Source: JALZKA01 sp963715405 (GTDB lineage Bacteria; Actinomycetota; Thermoleophilia; Solirubrobacterales; 70-9). Taken from it: a stretch of DNA of 64,000 nucleotides. The DNA lies in contig OY970239.1 in NCBI GenBank assembly GCA_963715405.1, positions 868,001 through 932,000 of the forward strand. The letters run 5' to 3'. The translations under genes were made by a program, and so were the position numbers. Numbering within the stretch: the first letter of the stretch is position 1; the number at the start of each line of letters is the position of its first letter. Below are positions 32,590-42,066 of the stretch, piece by piece. Under the pieces are notes generated by a model, which was not told where the DNA came from, did not search any database, and worked only from the letters and a program-made list of their open reading frames with translations.

Positions 32590-33912
32590 ATGACACGGGA
32601 CTTCGATGTGATCGTGGTTGGCGCGCGCTGTGCGGGCTCGCCCCTCGCGACCATGCTGGCGCGCAGGGGAGTCCGGGTGTGCCTTCTGGATCAGGACTCA
32701 TTTCCGAGCGACACCCTCTCGACCCACGGGATCCAGCCGACGGGGGTGAAGGTGCTCGAGCGCCTCGGCGTTCGCGAGAAGCTCGAGGGTCTGGCGCCGC
32801 CAATGGTGCGCGCCCGGATGGTCTTCGACGACTGCGTAGCCAACGTGCCCGACGTCCCCGCCGTAGTCGGTGCGCCGGTGCTGAGCGTCCGGCGCGTCGT
32901 TCTTGACGAGGTACTCGTCGATGCGGCGCGCGAAGCGGGCGCCGACGTTCGGACCGAGACTAGAGTCGTCGAGCTCGTGCGCGAGAACGGTCGGGTTGTT
33001 GGCGTCAAGACAAAGGATGGGGAGCTACGGGCTCGATTGGTGGTCGGGGCGGACGGCACCCGCTCGGCGGTCGCCCGGATGGCGGGGGCACAGGAGTACG
33101 AGCCGACGCCCAACGGCCGGCTCTTCATGTGGTCGTACTTCGACGGCGAGCCGACCGGGGGCGAGATGTGGATCGGGAAGCGAGGCGACTGGGCTTATCT
33201 GGTCACCCCGTGTGACCACGGCCTTTGCCTCGTTGGCGCCTGTCCTTCGATCACTCGCCGCGACGAGGCGCGCCGGGACCGGGAGGCGCTCTATGAGGAA
33301 GGCATCCGCGCCTGGCCGGAGCTCCACACGGGCGTCGAGGGGGCTCGTCGCGAGGGAGGCGTGACCACGATGGCGAACATGCACGGGTACTTTCGCCGCT
33401 CGGCCGGCCCCGGCTGGGCGCTCGTGGGAGATGCCGGCCACTTCAAGGACCCGACGCCGGGGCAGGGGATCGCTGACGCGCTGCGCCAGGCAGAGAGCCT
33501 TGCGAAAGAGATCGAACGGGCGCTGGGGGCGACCTCAGAGACGCGGGGGGACCGCGTCCTCACCGATTGGTGGCGCTGGCGTGACGAGGACGCGTGGGAG
33601 ATGTACTGGTTCGCCCACGACGCGGGCGTGGCAGGCCCGACGCCGCCGCTGCTTCGAGAGCTTCAGCGACAGCTGGCCGCAGACCCCGCGCTCACCGAGG
33701 CGACGGTCAGGGTCTTCAACCACGAGCTGCGCCCGTCGGAGGCCTATCCCCCCTCCTTCTTGCTCAAGACGGTTGGGAGCGCGCTGCGCCGAGGCCGCGG
33801 AGAGCGCGGAGCCGTCGCGAGGGAGACCGCAAGCGTGATCGCTGCCGAGGTTCGGCGCCGCCGCGCCCTTTCAAGACTCCCCAGCGCACGGGTCAGCCCC
33901 GTTGGCGATTAG
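32590..33912 (+). CDS. FAD-dependent monooxygenase / GGR-like oxidoreductase
   Basis: 440 residues, PHBH-fold flavoprotein: FAD motif VIVVGARCAGSPLATMLARR, the DG motif LVVGADGTRSAVA, and the GD motif ALVGDAGHFKDPTPGQGIAD. It resembles the group annotated as geranylgeranyl-reductase-like or aromatic-ring monooxygenases (NAD(P)H + O2). It is the last gene of the CocE/CMD/SDR cluster; a convergent TetR gene follows 23 bases later. Confidence 0.87.
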   Translation: MTRDFDVIVVGARCAGSPLATMLARRGVRVCLLDQDSFPSDTLSTHGIQPTGVKVLERLGVREKLEGLAPPMVRARMVFDDCVANVPDVPAVVGAPVLSVRRVVLDEVLVDAAREAGADVRTETRVVELVRENGRVVGVKTKDGELRARLVVGADGTRSAVARMAGAQEYEPTPNGRLFMWSYFDGEPTGGEMWIGKRGDWAYLVTPCDHGLCLVGACPSITRRDEARRDREALYEEGIRAWPELHTGVEGARREGGVTTMANMHGYFRRSAGPGWALVGDAGHFKDPTPGQGIADALRQAESLAKEIERALGATSETRGDRVLTDWWRWRDEDAWEMYWFAHDAGVAGPTPPLLRELQRQLAADPALTEATVRVFNHELRPSEAYPPSFLLKTVGSALRRGRGERGAVARETASVIAAEVRRRRALSRLPSARVSPVGD

Positions 33913-33935
33913 ACGCAGCCAAGGTCAGTCGCGCC

Positions 33936-34565
33936 CTACCGAACGGTCGGGCGAATCAGCCGAAGAAGCGCCGCGACGAAAGCCTTGATCCGCTCAGGCG
34001 AGTAATCCGCGGGCCGGCTAAGCATGAGCCGGCCGTGCTCTTCGGCGGCGGCGACGATCGACCGCGCTGCGAGGTCGGCATCCAGGCCGGTGCCGGGCGG
34101 AAGGAGCAATGAGAGGACTGATGTCATCTGTGCGATCGCAAGGTCGCGCCCGCGCTGAATACGCGCGATCACCACGTCGGGCACCCCGGCCGGGGGCATC
34201 AGCATCAGCTTCCACGAGACCGAATCGCGATTTACCGTCTCTGCGAGCGCGACGGCCCACTCCAGGAACACCACGCTTGGATCCTCGTCGCCACCGAGCG
34301 ACGGCGCGGCATCAGCGAGGGCGGCAAGGCCCCGCTTCTCCTCGCGGTCGAGGAGGGCGAGTGCCATGCGGTCGAGGGTCCCGAACGCGTTGTAGACGAC
34401 GGTCTTCGACACGCCTGCCTCGCGGGCTACCCCCTCGATGCTGAAGGCGCGAGGGCCTCCTTCGCCGATGAGCCGGAGGGCAGCGTCGAGGACCTGCTCT
34501 TGACGGACCTCGGGCGGGAGCCGGCGCCTCGCGCCGGCTCGCTCCGTGAGAGTTGCGCCAGGCAC
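33936..34565 (-). CDS. TetR/AcrR family transcriptional regulator
   Basis: About 209 residues. The N-terminal helix-turn-helix is FSIEGVAREAGVSKTVVYNAF; the rest is a helical ligand-binding domain. Upstream in-frame codons would translate straight through a 22-bp palindrome, so I start at the GTG at 34565, two bases after it. That start has no Shine-Dalgarno and may be leaderless. It is convergent with the FAD-monooxygenase operon, which it might control, and the palindrome suggests autoregulation. The ligand is unknown. Confidence 0.82.
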   Translation of the reverse strand: MPGATLTERAGARRRLPPEVRQEQVLDAALRLIGEGGPRAFSIEGVAREAGVSKTVVYNAFGTLDRMALALLDREEKRGLAALADAAPSLGGDEDPSVVFLEWAVALAETVNRDSVSWKLMLMPPAGVPDVVIARIQRGRDLAIAQMTSVLSLLLPPGTGLDADLAARSIVAAAEEHGRLMLSRPADYSPERIKAFVAALLRLIRPTVR

Positions 34566-34566
34566 A

Positions 34567-34588
34567 CTAAATACGGTACCGTATTTAG
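34567..34588. promoter_or_regulatory. Perfect 22-bp palindrome, likely TetR autoregulatory operator
   Basis: The half-site CTAAATACGGT is repeated in perfect inverse orientation with no spacer, centred on GGTACC. It lies directly upstream of the TetR start. It is much more AT-rich than its surroundings, as expected for a promoter/operator. The half-site differs from the one before the P450 operon. Confidence 0.75.
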
Positions 34589-34685
34589 CTCGGGCAGCAC
34601 ACGTGGCGATTGGCGCGAGCGACAAGAAAGTCCGTTAGCGTCCGCCGTGGGGTAGCGCGGAGGCGACCTGGGGCCCGAGGCCCGG

Positions 34686-34889
34686 TCAGTCGCGCCAATC
34701 GCGCATGAGCCCCGGAACCACAATCAGGCCGACGATGATCCCGACGAAACCGCCCACGATCCCGCCGATCTCAGGCGCCTGGAAGAACACGCCCACGCCC
34801 GCCCCGCTGGCGGTGCAGAACAGAATCACGCCGAGCATGGCCAGGCCCATCTGCTTGTCGTCGTATGGGTTGTACGGGTCGCGGGTCAA
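34686..34889 (-). CDS. Small two-helix membrane protein, AtpZ/AtpI-like
   Basis: 67 residues: a short polar N-terminus (MTRDPYNPYDDKQ), two glycine-rich membrane helices (LAMLGVILFCTASGAGVGVF and IGGIVGGFVGIIVGLIVVP) and a basic/acidic tail. Size and glycine spacing resemble AtpZ/AtpI-type accessory proteins, but no ATP synthase genes are near. Its start lies 12 bases from the divergent first YrbE gene, so the mce promoter must overlap this gene or lie very close to it. Confidence 0.55.
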   Translation of the reverse strand: MTRDPYNPYDDKQMGLAMLGVILFCTASGAGVGVFFQAPEIGGIVGGFVGIIVGLIVVPGLMRDWRD

Positions 34890-34901
34890 CGCGGGGCAAG
34901 C

Positions 34902-35744
34902 ATGACGGGCCGCACTCGCCCGCGTCCCCTGGACGGGCTTCGGAGAGCGATCGAGCGCGAGGACGTTCCGCCGGGATCGTGGATCCAGAACGCGGGCGGT
35001 ACCGCGGCGCTGGGGCTGAAGACGCTGGGCCAGCTCGTCACCCCGGGCCTTTCGTGGCGCACAGAGTTCATCCGCCAGTACGTGTTCGCGTTCCAGGTCA
35101 CGCTGGTGCCTGCTGCGATCGTCTCCTTCGTTGTCGGTTTCTCGACGATTGGGATCCAGGGCGGTTCGATCGCGGCATCGTTCGGTGCGATCGACCGCAT
35201 CTCAGCCGCCGCGCCCGTCGCGTTCCTGCGCGAGCTCGGTCCCCTGCTGACCGCGGCGATCGTGGCCGGCACGATCGGCGCGACCATCACCGCGGAGCTC
35301 GGCGCTCGCAAGATCCGCCAGGAGATCGAAGCGCTCGAGATCCTCGGCATCAGCCCGGTCAGAAACCTGATCCTCCCGCGCGTTGTCGGGCTCTGCCTCT
35401 GGATGCCGGTGCTGGCACTCCTCACGTTCTGGGCCGGGATCGCCGGCACCTTCGCCGCCGCTGTCTTCCTCTACGACGCGACGATCGAGGCCTTCTTCAG
35501 CCAGCTCCTTACCCTCACCAACTTCATCGACCTGTGGGGGAGCGTCGTCAAGCTGACGCTCTTCGGGGCGCTGATCGGAATCGTGGCCGCCTACAAGGGC
35601 TTGCAGGTGGGCGGCGGCGCCGAGGGAGTGGGCAAGGCCGTGAACGAGTCAGTCGTCGCCTGCCTCGTCGTGATCGGCGTCGTCACGCTCGTCTACACGC
35701 AGCTCTTCCAGGCGTTCTACCCGGAGGTGAACTTCGGCGGATGA
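34902..35744 (+). CDS. yrbEA: MlaE/YrbE-type lipid ABC permease A
   Basis: 280 residues, about five or six helices. The permease hallmark is intact: FLRELGPLLTAAIVAGTIGA and TAELGARKIRQEIEALEILG, the EExxALxxLG-type coupling helix for the ATPase. It is the first of a translationally coupled eight-gene mce cluster that would import lipids or sterols across the envelope. The next gene overlaps by four bases. The matching ATPase (MceG/MlaF type) is not in the window. Confidence 0.93.
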   Translation: MTGRTRPRPLDGLRRAIEREDVPPGSWIQNAGGTAALGLKTLGQLVTPGLSWRTEFIRQYVFAFQVTLVPAAIVSFVVGFSTIGIQGGSIAASFGAIDRISAAAPVAFLRELGPLLTAAIVAGTIGATITAELGARKIRQEIEALEILGISPVRNLILPRVVGLCLWMPVLALLTFWAGIAGTFAAAVFLYDATIEAFFSQLLTLTNFIDLWGSVVKLTLFGALIGIVAAYKGLQVGGGAEGVGKAVNESVVACLVVIGVVTLVYTQLFQAFYPEVNFGG

Positions 35745-36589
35745 GCGACCGGATGCGGCTCACGGACGAGTACGAGAAGCGCGCCCCCGACCGCCTGCGC
35801 GAGGCGCTCGAGCGCCCCGGCCACCTCCCGGTGATCGACGCGACCGGCGCATTCGCGGCGTTCACGCTGCGCGGCCTCGCGGGCTTTCGCAAGCTGCCGG
35901 GCTACACCGCCGAGGTCCTCCGCCAGATCGGCCTGCTCGTTGCGGGCAGCGTCCTCGTGATCATCTTCATCTCGTTCATCGCGGGTGCGAGCTGCGGGAT
36001 CGCGGCTGAAGCGATCGGCCAGGCTGTGGGGGCGGGCATCGTCGGGCCGCTCTTCTCCTCCTTTTGCGTGAACCGCGAGATCGTGCCGTTCATCTTCGGG
36101 TTCATCGTCGCCGCCAAGGTGGGTGGCGGCATCGTGAGCCAGCTGGGCGCGATGCGCGTGAACGAGGAGGTTGACGCGATGGAGACGATGGGCGTGCCCT
36201 CGATCGTCTACCTGGTCTCGACCCGGATGCTCGCGGCGATGGTAGTAATGCCGATCTGCTACCTGATCGCGCTCGGCGCCGCCGAGGGCGCGGCCTGGAT
36301 CGGCTCCTACGTCCGCTCCGGCACGCTCTCGCAGGGGACGTGGGAGTTCGTCTTCTACACCGTCACGAACCTCACCGACATCGTCTACTCGATGATCAAG
36401 GGGATGGTGATCACCGCCGCGGTGGTCCTCGTCGCGCTGTTCTTCGGCTACCGCGTATCCGGCGGCCCCGTCGAGGTCGGCACGGCCACCGCCCAGTCGA
36501 TGGCGGTGAACCTGATCCTCGTGACGATCCTCAACATGACGATGACGTTCCTCTTCTGGGGCTTCGACCCCCGGTTGCCGATCGCATGA
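35741..36589 (+). CDS. yrbEB: MlaE/YrbE-type lipid ABC permease B
   Basis: About 282 residues from the ATG at 35741 (GGAGGT upstream, ATGA overlap with the first permease). Several hydrophobic helices and the conserved VAAKVGGGIVSQLGAMRVNE and EVDAMETMGVPSIVYLV are seen. It pairs with YrbEA as a heterodimeric permease. Open reading frame continues far upstream in the same frame, but that part reads the other permease out of frame. The start of the first Mce gene overlaps its stop by four bases. Confidence 0.93.
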   Translation: MSDRMRLTDEYEKRAPDRLREALERPGHLPVIDATGAFAAFTLRGLAGFRKLPGYTAEVLRQIGLLVAGSVLVIIFISFIAGASCGIAAEAIGQAVGAGIVGPLFSSFCVNREIVPFIFGFIVAAKVGGGIVSQLGAMRVNEEVDAMETMGVPSIVYLVSTRMLAAMVVMPICYLIALGAAEGAAWIGSYVRSGTLSQGTWEFVFYTVTNLTDIVYSMIKGMVITAAVVLVALFFGYRVSGGPVEVGTATAQSMAVNLILVTILNMTMTFLFWGFDPRLPIA

Positions 36590-37935
36590 GCCTCCTGTCG
36601 CGACGCATCGGCCCGTACGCGGCTCGCGTGGTCGTGATCTCGGCGCTCGTCCTCGCGGCGTTCGCCTTGGTGTGGGTCGTGACGAGCTCCTCGCGCGGCG
36701 CGTACGAGATGAAGGCGGAGTTCGACGACGTGCGGGGGCTGATTCCGGGTGGCGAGGTCAGGGCCGGAGCGGTAGCGGTCGGCGAAGTCACTTCGGTCGA
36801 GCTGGGCGAGAACGACGTTCCGACGGTCACCTTCTCCGTCAAGGACGACTTCGATCTCCACGAGGGGGCGACAGCCGACATCCGCCTGGGCTCGAACGTG
36901 GGCGCCGTCAACCGCACGATCGAGCTGACCGAGGGGGACACGGCGGCGCCCGAGCTTGAAGAGGGCACGACCCTGCGCGGCGCCTCCACCGACCAGCCCG
37001 TGAACTTCGACCTCGCCGTCCAGACGCTCAACCCTAAGACCCGCTCGGACATAAAGGAGATGCTGATCGGGCTCGACGAAGCGATCAAGGGCCGCGGCGC
37101 CGATTTCGACCGCACGCTCGGCTACAGCTCCGAGGCCCTGACCGAAACGTCCCTGCTCCTCAAGCAGGTGAACGAGGACGGAGAAGCGCTTCGCACCCTG
37201 ATCGGCGAGGGCCAGAGGGTGGTCTCGGCGCTCGCCGCCGATCCAGGTGCCCTCGGCGAAGCGGCCGACCGCACGGCGCTGCTCCTCGGCACGACCGGCA
37301 ACCGCCAAGCCGAGCTGGCCGAGAGCGCCCGGCTCCTCGGCCCCGCGCTGGCCGACGGTCGGCAGCTCCTCGACCGGCTCACGCAATCCGTGCCCAACCT
37401 CCGTGCCTTCGTGCGCGACCTTCGTCCCACGGTCACCGAGCTCACTCCGCTCGTCCGCCTTCTGCCCGAGGCTTCGGAGGCAGGCGGCCCCTTCCTCGAG
37501 GAGACTCGGAAGCTCGTCGAGCAGGGTCCGTCCGACCTTCGCAACTTCGATCCGGTGATTGACGCCGCGTCCGAAGTGACGCCGCAGCTCAACGAGGTCG
37601 CGACCGACCTCTTGCCGATCGGCCAGGTGCTCCGCGCGTTCCAGCCCGAGACCCTGGGGGCGTTCCAGAACTTTGGCGCTGCCACCGGCTCCTACGATGC
37701 CGTCGGCCACGTGCTCTCGACAGCGGCGGGCGACGGCCAGATGGGCCCGCCCCCCAGCACCGAGGCAGGGGGCGTGATCGGACCAGGGGATTGCACCTCC
37801 ACGGGCATCTACCCCCGTCCGGCTCCAGGGTTCATGGCGGAGCCGTTCGTGCGCTTCCCCGGCACGCTCGCGTGCCAGCCCTGGCCGGACTATGAGGACA
37901 GCTTCCTCGAGATCGAACCACCGCGTGATCGCTGA
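36586..37935 (+). CDS. mceA: MCE family protein 1 of 6
   Basis: 449 residues. One N-terminal membrane helix (VVVISALVLAAFALVWVV) anchors the protein. The MCE domain covers about residues 37-115 (YEMKAEFDDVRGLIPGGEVR and AVAVGEVTSVEL). A long helical segment up to about residue 380 (repeated heptads around LTETSLLLKQVN and LTPLVRLLPEAS) and a Cys-containing tail (GPGDCTSTGIYPRP) follow. In Mce systems six such proteins form a hexameric tunnel for lipid passage. ATG chosen for the ATGA overlap and leader. Confidence 0.92.
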   Translation: MSLLSRRIGPYAARVVVISALVLAAFALVWVVTSSSRGAYEMKAEFDDVRGLIPGGEVRAGAVAVGEVTSVELGENDVPTVTFSVKDDFDLHEGATADIRLGSNVGAVNRTIELTEGDTAAPELEEGTTLRGASTDQPVNFDLAVQTLNPKTRSDIKEMLIGLDEAIKGRGADFDRTLGYSSEALTETSLLLKQVNEDGEALRTLIGEGQRVVSALAADPGALGEAADRTALLLGTTGNRQAELAESARLLGPALADGRQLLDRLTQSVPNLRAFVRDLRPTVTELTPLVRLLPEASEAGGPFLEETRKLVEQGPSDLRNFDPVIDAASEVTPQLNEVATDLLPIGQVLRAFQPETLGAFQNFGAATGSYDAVGHVLSTAAGDGQMGPPPSTEAGGVIGPGDCTSTGIYPRPAPGFMAEPFVRFPGTLACQPWPDYEDSFLEIEPPRDR

Positions 37936-39467
37936 TGCCTGACGCAGTCGCCAAGACCATGGCCTTCCTCTGCGGCCTCCTGCTCCTGGGCACGGCCGCG
38001 ACCCTCTACGTCACGTCGCGTCCCGCGGCAGGAGCGAACGAGATCGTCGCCGAGTTCCAGGACGCCTTCCCGCTCCTTGAGGGGATGTACGTCCGCGTCG
38101 ACGGCTCCATCGCGGGCTCGGTCGGGGAGGTCGAGGTGAACGACGAGGGGCTCGCGGAGGTGACCCTGATCCTGGACGAGGCGATCGAGGATCCGTCGAA
38201 CAACGCGACGGCTGCGATCCGCCAGCAGGACACGACGGGAGACAGCTACGTGGCCTTCGAGCCGGGCGACACCGGCAAGCCGCTCCCGGAGGTGGACGGC
38301 ATGCCCACGATCGAGTGCAACGCCGAATCCGCCTCAGGACCGTGCGAGGCGACGCTCACCGCGCCTCGCTTCGACGATCTCCTCAACGCATTCGGCCCCG
38401 CCGAGCGGGCTGGCGTAAAGCTGATCTTGTTAGAGCTCTCCCGCGCCCTCGACGAGCGCGGCGACGACGTGAACGCGGCGGCGCTCGAGCTGCGTCCCGC
38501 CATGGTGGCTGCGAACGAAGCGCTCACCGAAGTGCAGAGCCAAAATGCAGCGCTCCGCGCGGTGATCGAAGACGCGGAGGACGTGACCGGCCAGGCTGCG
38601 TCGAAGCGGACCGAGCTCGCCAACATGATCAGCGCTCTGGAGACGACGCTGGTCGCGACTGCGTCTGAAGCGGACAGCCTCGACGCGGGCCTCGACCGGC
38701 TTCCGGAGACGACCGCGCAGGCGCAATCGACCATGGGCGCGCTTGCGCGAGCTTCAGAAGCCGGGCTTCCCCTGGCTCGCGAGCTCGAGGCGCGCGCGCC
38801 TCAGCTTGCGACGGCAATTCGCGCGGCGCCGAACTTCCTCGACGCCGCCGGCGTCGCAATCGATCGCTCCCAGCCCACACTTGAATTGACCCGCAGGCTC
38901 CTGCGCGCGGGCACCCCCACCATCAAGGCGGACCCGCAACGCGTGGTGACGGGGCCGTTCGACCTGGCGCCGGCGATCTCGAATCTCCTCACGGGCGTCC
39001 TCGGCGATGAGAACACGATTAAGAGCCTCTTCGGTGATGACTCAAACGGGATTGGCCCGGGCACCCTCGATCGCTCAGGGCTCGGGGCCGTCGCCGTCGA
39101 GCCGGGCAACCAGCAGGGCTACCCGCCCGAGCACGTGAACCGCAACTTCACGCGGATCTCGGCGGTCTTCAACTGCACGATGTTCGGCGTTCCGGTCGAG
39201 CCGGGCTGCCTTGACGGAGTCGTGATCGGGCCGCGGCAGAACGCGAGCGCGAAGGCTGAGGGCGCCAGCGGGCGGACGGCGACGCCCGAGGAGACCGCAC
39301 CGGAACCGCCGGCCGGACTGGACCTCGGAGACCCGCTCGGAGGCTTCGGCGACCTGCCGGCCATCCCCGACCTTGGCGGCGGCAGCGAGCTCGGCGACCC
39401 GAGGGACATCGCAGAGTCCGGCGATCAGGCGACCCGAGACCTCCTCGACTTCTTGTTCAAGCCATGA
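37935..39467 (+). CDS. mceB: MCE family protein 2 of 6
   Basis: 510 residues, one-base overlap with the previous stop (TGATG). Leader helix MAFLCGLLLLGTAATLYV, MCE domain about residues 35-115 (FQDAFPLLEGMYVRVDGSIA), then a helical rod, and a longer tail than the others with Cys residues (FNCTMFGVPVEPGCLDGVV). It ends in a low-complexity segment rich in Gly, Pro and Asp (GLDLGDPLGGFGDLPAIP). The tail probably faces the outer periplasm. The next gene overlaps by four bases. Confidence 0.92.
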   Translation: MPDAVAKTMAFLCGLLLLGTAATLYVTSRPAAGANEIVAEFQDAFPLLEGMYVRVDGSIAGSVGEVEVNDEGLAEVTLILDEAIEDPSNNATAAIRQQDTTGDSYVAFEPGDTGKPLPEVDGMPTIECNAESASGPCEATLTAPRFDDLLNAFGPAERAGVKLILLELSRALDERGDDVNAAALELRPAMVAANEALTEVQSQNAALRAVIEDAEDVTGQAASKRTELANMISALETTLVATASEADSLDAGLDRLPETTAQAQSTMGALARASEAGLPLARELEARAPQLATAIRAAPNFLDAAGVAIDRSQPTLELTRRLLRAGTPTIKADPQRVVTGPFDLAPAISNLLTGVLGDENTIKSLFGDDSNGIGPGTLDRSGLGAVAVEPGNQQGYPPEHVNRNFTRISAVFNCTMFGVPVEPGCLDGVVIGPRQNASAKAEGASGRTATPEETAPEPPAGLDLGDPLGGFGDLPAIPDLGGGSELGDPRDIAESGDQATRDLLDFLFKP

Positions 39468-40738
39468 GCTCGCAGCGGGGAACAAGGCTCAGCGCCGGGG
39501 TTGCCCGCATCACCGAGCGGCTCGACCGGCACCGCACGCTCCTCGGCCTCGCGGTGCTCGGGGTCGGCGCCTTCCTCGCCTACGTTGCCTTCATCTCGAC
39601 GACGGGGCCGCCGTTCCAGTCGAAGTACGAGCTCAAGGTGAACCTGCCCGCCGACGCCCCGGTGGTCCGCGAGGGCCAAGCGGTGCGGATCGGCGGCAAG
39701 CTCGCGGGCCTCATCTCAGACGTGGAGCCCGACCGCGAAGAGGGCGGCACCACGGTGACCGCGAACATCACGAAGACCGAGTTCCGCCCGCTCCCGGAGG
39801 ACACCGAGGCATACGTTCGGGTCCACTCGATCGTCTATGAGACCTACCTCGAGCTCCTCCCGGGCGCCTCGGAGACCGAGCTCGCCTCGGGTGACGCGAT
39901 CGGCTCGCCCGCCGCTTCGGGAACGGACCTCCTCGAGGTCGTCCAGCTCTTCGACGCGGAATCGCGGGAGTCGCTTCGCGAGTCCACGGTGAACGCCGGC
40001 TTCGGGCTCGCGGGCCGTGGCGAGGAGCTCAACGCCGCGCTCGCCGATCTTGAGGGACTGTCGCGCCGCTCGGCCACTCAGCTCGAGGCGCTGACGCGCG
40101 ACGACGGGGCGCTGGCGGAGGCGATCGCCGGTGCGGCGAACACCACCGACGGGCTACGGGGGGAGGCGCCTGACGACGTCGGCGCGCTGATCGAGTCCGG
40201 CGACCGCACGCTGGCCACGGTGGCCGGCCGCGAAGCGGAGCTTCGCCGCACGCTCGAGCTCTTGCGCCCGTTCGAGGATCAGTTCCTCGAGACCGCGCCG
40301 AAGGCCGAGCCGCTCCTCGAAGACACCGCCGAGCTCGCGACCGAGCTCCAGCCCGCGATCGAGACCGTCGGAGACCGGCTCCCTGCCCTCATCAGCCTCC
40401 TCGAGCTCGGCGACGAGCTGCGGCGGGAGGTCATCGCAATCACCGAGGTGGCTGATCCGGTCCTCAAGGCTGCCCGTCCCGTGATCTTCGGGCTCTTCCC
40501 GACGATGACCGGGCTGGGCCCCCTCAACGCCAACCTCGATCTCCTCAAGGCCACCGTCGAGCCTTACGAGAGAGAGATCGCGCAGGCCGGCAAGCGGCTC
40601 TCGAACGCGACCAGCCACCTCTACGACAAGGGCCTCGCCAGCGGCGCGCCGGCGGGTCGAGTGGTCCCGGTCCTGACGCCGCACCCGTGCTCGAATCCCA
40701 TCCCCGACCCTGGCGAGGCACAGGAGGACCGATGCTGA
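39464..40738 (+). CDS. mceC: MCE family protein 3 of 6
   Basis: 424 residues. Membrane helix LLGLAVLGVGAFLAYVAFI, MCE domain about residues 45-125 (YELKVNLPADAPVVREGQAV, VRIGGKLAGLISDV), helical rod to about 385, and a single-Cys-pair tail (TPHPCSNPIPDPGEAQEDRC). It has ATGA overlap with protein 2 and seven bases overlap with protein 4. There is no lipobox. Confidence 0.92.
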   Translation: MSSQRGTRLSAGVARITERLDRHRTLLGLAVLGVGAFLAYVAFISTTGPPFQSKYELKVNLPADAPVVREGQAVRIGGKLAGLISDVEPDREEGGTTVTANITKTEFRPLPEDTEAYVRVHSIVYETYLELLPGASETELASGDAIGSPAASGTDLLEVVQLFDAESRESLRESTVNAGFGLAGRGEELNAALADLEGLSRRSATQLEALTRDDGALAEAIAGAANTTDGLRGEAPDDVGALIESGDRTLATVAGREAELRRTLELLRPFEDQFLETAPKAEPLLEDTAELATELQPAIETVGDRLPALISLLELGDELRREVIAITEVADPVLKAARPVIFGLFPTMTGLGPLNANLDLLKATVEPYEREIAQAGKRLSNATSHLYDKGLASGAPAGRVVPVLTPHPCSNPIPDPGEAQEDRC

Positions 40739-42066
40739 ACTCCCTCGCAGCTAAGCGAGTAGTTGGGGTCCTGGCTCTCCTCTTCGGCGCCCTCGTGATC
40801 ATCCTGGGCGTCACCAAGCCGGATCCGTTCGCCGACAAATTCACCTACTGGGCGGAGTTCGATTCGGCGCAGGGCCTGGGACAGATCGACCGCGACGTCA
40901 GGATTGCGGGCGTCAAGGTCGGGACCATGGGCGAGGTCGAGCGCGAGGGCGATGACGTCCGCGTTGAGCTCATCCTCTCCGAGGACCACGTCCTTCACTC
41001 AGACGCGCGGGTTGACATGCGCCCTCACACGCTTTTCGAGGGGTCGAACTTCGTCGACGTCTCGCCGGGCAGCCCAAGCGCTGCGGTGCTCGAGGAGGGC
41101 GCGACGATCCCAATCGAGCAAACCACCAACTACGTCACGCTCGACGAGGCCCTTCGGGTCCTCCGCCCCGAGATCCGCTCGAGCCTCCAGGACCTCGCCG
41201 AGGTGGGGGCGAAGACGCTCAAGGGCGATGCCATCGAAGGCGTTCAGCGCACGCTCAAGGGCGCACCGGACTTGACGAAGGCGCTCGCGCCCGCCGCGCG
41301 GGCGGCCCAGGGCTCAACCCGGACCGAGCTCGCGGGCGCGATCCAGGGCTTCGCGCGGACCGTGGACGCGGTCGCGGAGCGCGAGGAGGAGCTGATTCCG
41401 CTCGCCCGGCGCGCGAGCGCGACCGCCGGGGCGCTCACGACTGAGGGCGCCGTTCCGCTCGACCAAGCGCTAGTGGTGCTCCCGGGAGCTCTGCGCGAGC
41501 TGCGGGAGACAGCGCCCGTGGTGGAGGGCCTCGTCGATCGCCTCGACCGCCTCGCCGTGGCGATCACCCCAGCCCTGCCTGACCTCGCGCTGGCTGCTCG
41601 CGAAGCCGTCCCGATCATCGAGCGGGCGCTGCCGGTCCTCGTCCGGGCAACACCGCTCATCCGCGACACGAGGCTGCTCGCCACGAGGCTCGGTGAAGCG
41701 AAGGACGGCCTGCTCGAGATGTTCGGCCTTCTGCCCGAGCCGCTCACGCGCTTTGACGAGGCGTTCGAGGTCATCAACATGGACACGCGCTGGGGCGCCC
41801 CCGCGTACCTCCAGCTCCTCGGGGCGTTCACGGGCTTCGACGGGATCTTCTCGGGCTACCAGACCGAGGCCCAGAACCCGAACTCGCCGGGCCACGCGCT
41901 GCGGATCTCGACGTACTTCTCCCCCGACGCGTTCGAGGGTGTCATCGATCCGTTCCCGCGGGACGCGTCCGGAGCGGCCCAGATGGCCCCGATCTCGTGC
42001 GCCGACGTCGAGGAGATTTCGCGGGACGCCGCACGTGAATTGCGAGCTGGAGGGAGCTGCGAATGA
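40732..42066 (+). CDS. mceD: MCE family protein 4 of 6
   Basis: 444 residues. The ATG at 40732 follows AGGAGG and begins with a hydrophobic leader (VVGVLALLFGALVIILGV). The MCE domain runs about residues 32-110 (FDSAQGLGQIDRDVRIAGVK; MRPHTLFEGSNFVDVSPG). A helical rod follows, and a conserved tail (WGAPAYLQLLGAFTGFDGIF) ends with a Cys pair. The frame upstream of this ATG belongs inside protein 3 and is not used. Confidence 0.92.
   Translation: MLNSLAAKRVVGVLALLFGALVIILGVTKPDPFADKFTYWAEFDSAQGLGQIDRDVRIAGVKVGTMGEVEREGDDVRVELILSEDHVLHSDARVDMRPHTLFEGSNFVDVSPGSPSAAVLEEGATIPIEQTTNYVTLDEALRVLRPEIRSSLQDLAEVGAKTLKGDAIEGVQRTLKGAPDLTKALAPAARAAQGSTRTELAGAIQGFARTVDAVAEREEELIPLARRASATAGALTTEGAVPLDQALVVLPGALRELRETAPVVEGLVDRLDRLAVAITPALPDLALAAREAVPIIERALPVLVRATPLIRDTRLLATRLGEAKDGLLEMFGLLPEPLTRFDEAFEVINMDTRWGAPAYLQLLGAFTGFDGIFSGYQTEAQNPNSPGHALRISTYFSPDAFEGVIDPFPRDASGAAQMAPISCADVEEISRDAARELRAGGSCE

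Noticed and set aside
34865..35740. Upstream extension of the second YrbE permease to a 574-residue protein
   Set aside because: The extension reads the first permease out of frame and is Arg-rich nonsense; the ATG at 35741 has an SD sequence and an ATGA overlap.
36340..36585. Longer N-terminus for the first Mce protein
   Set aside because: It reads the YrbE gene out of frame; ATG 36586 starts the membrane leader and overlaps the previous stop by four bases.
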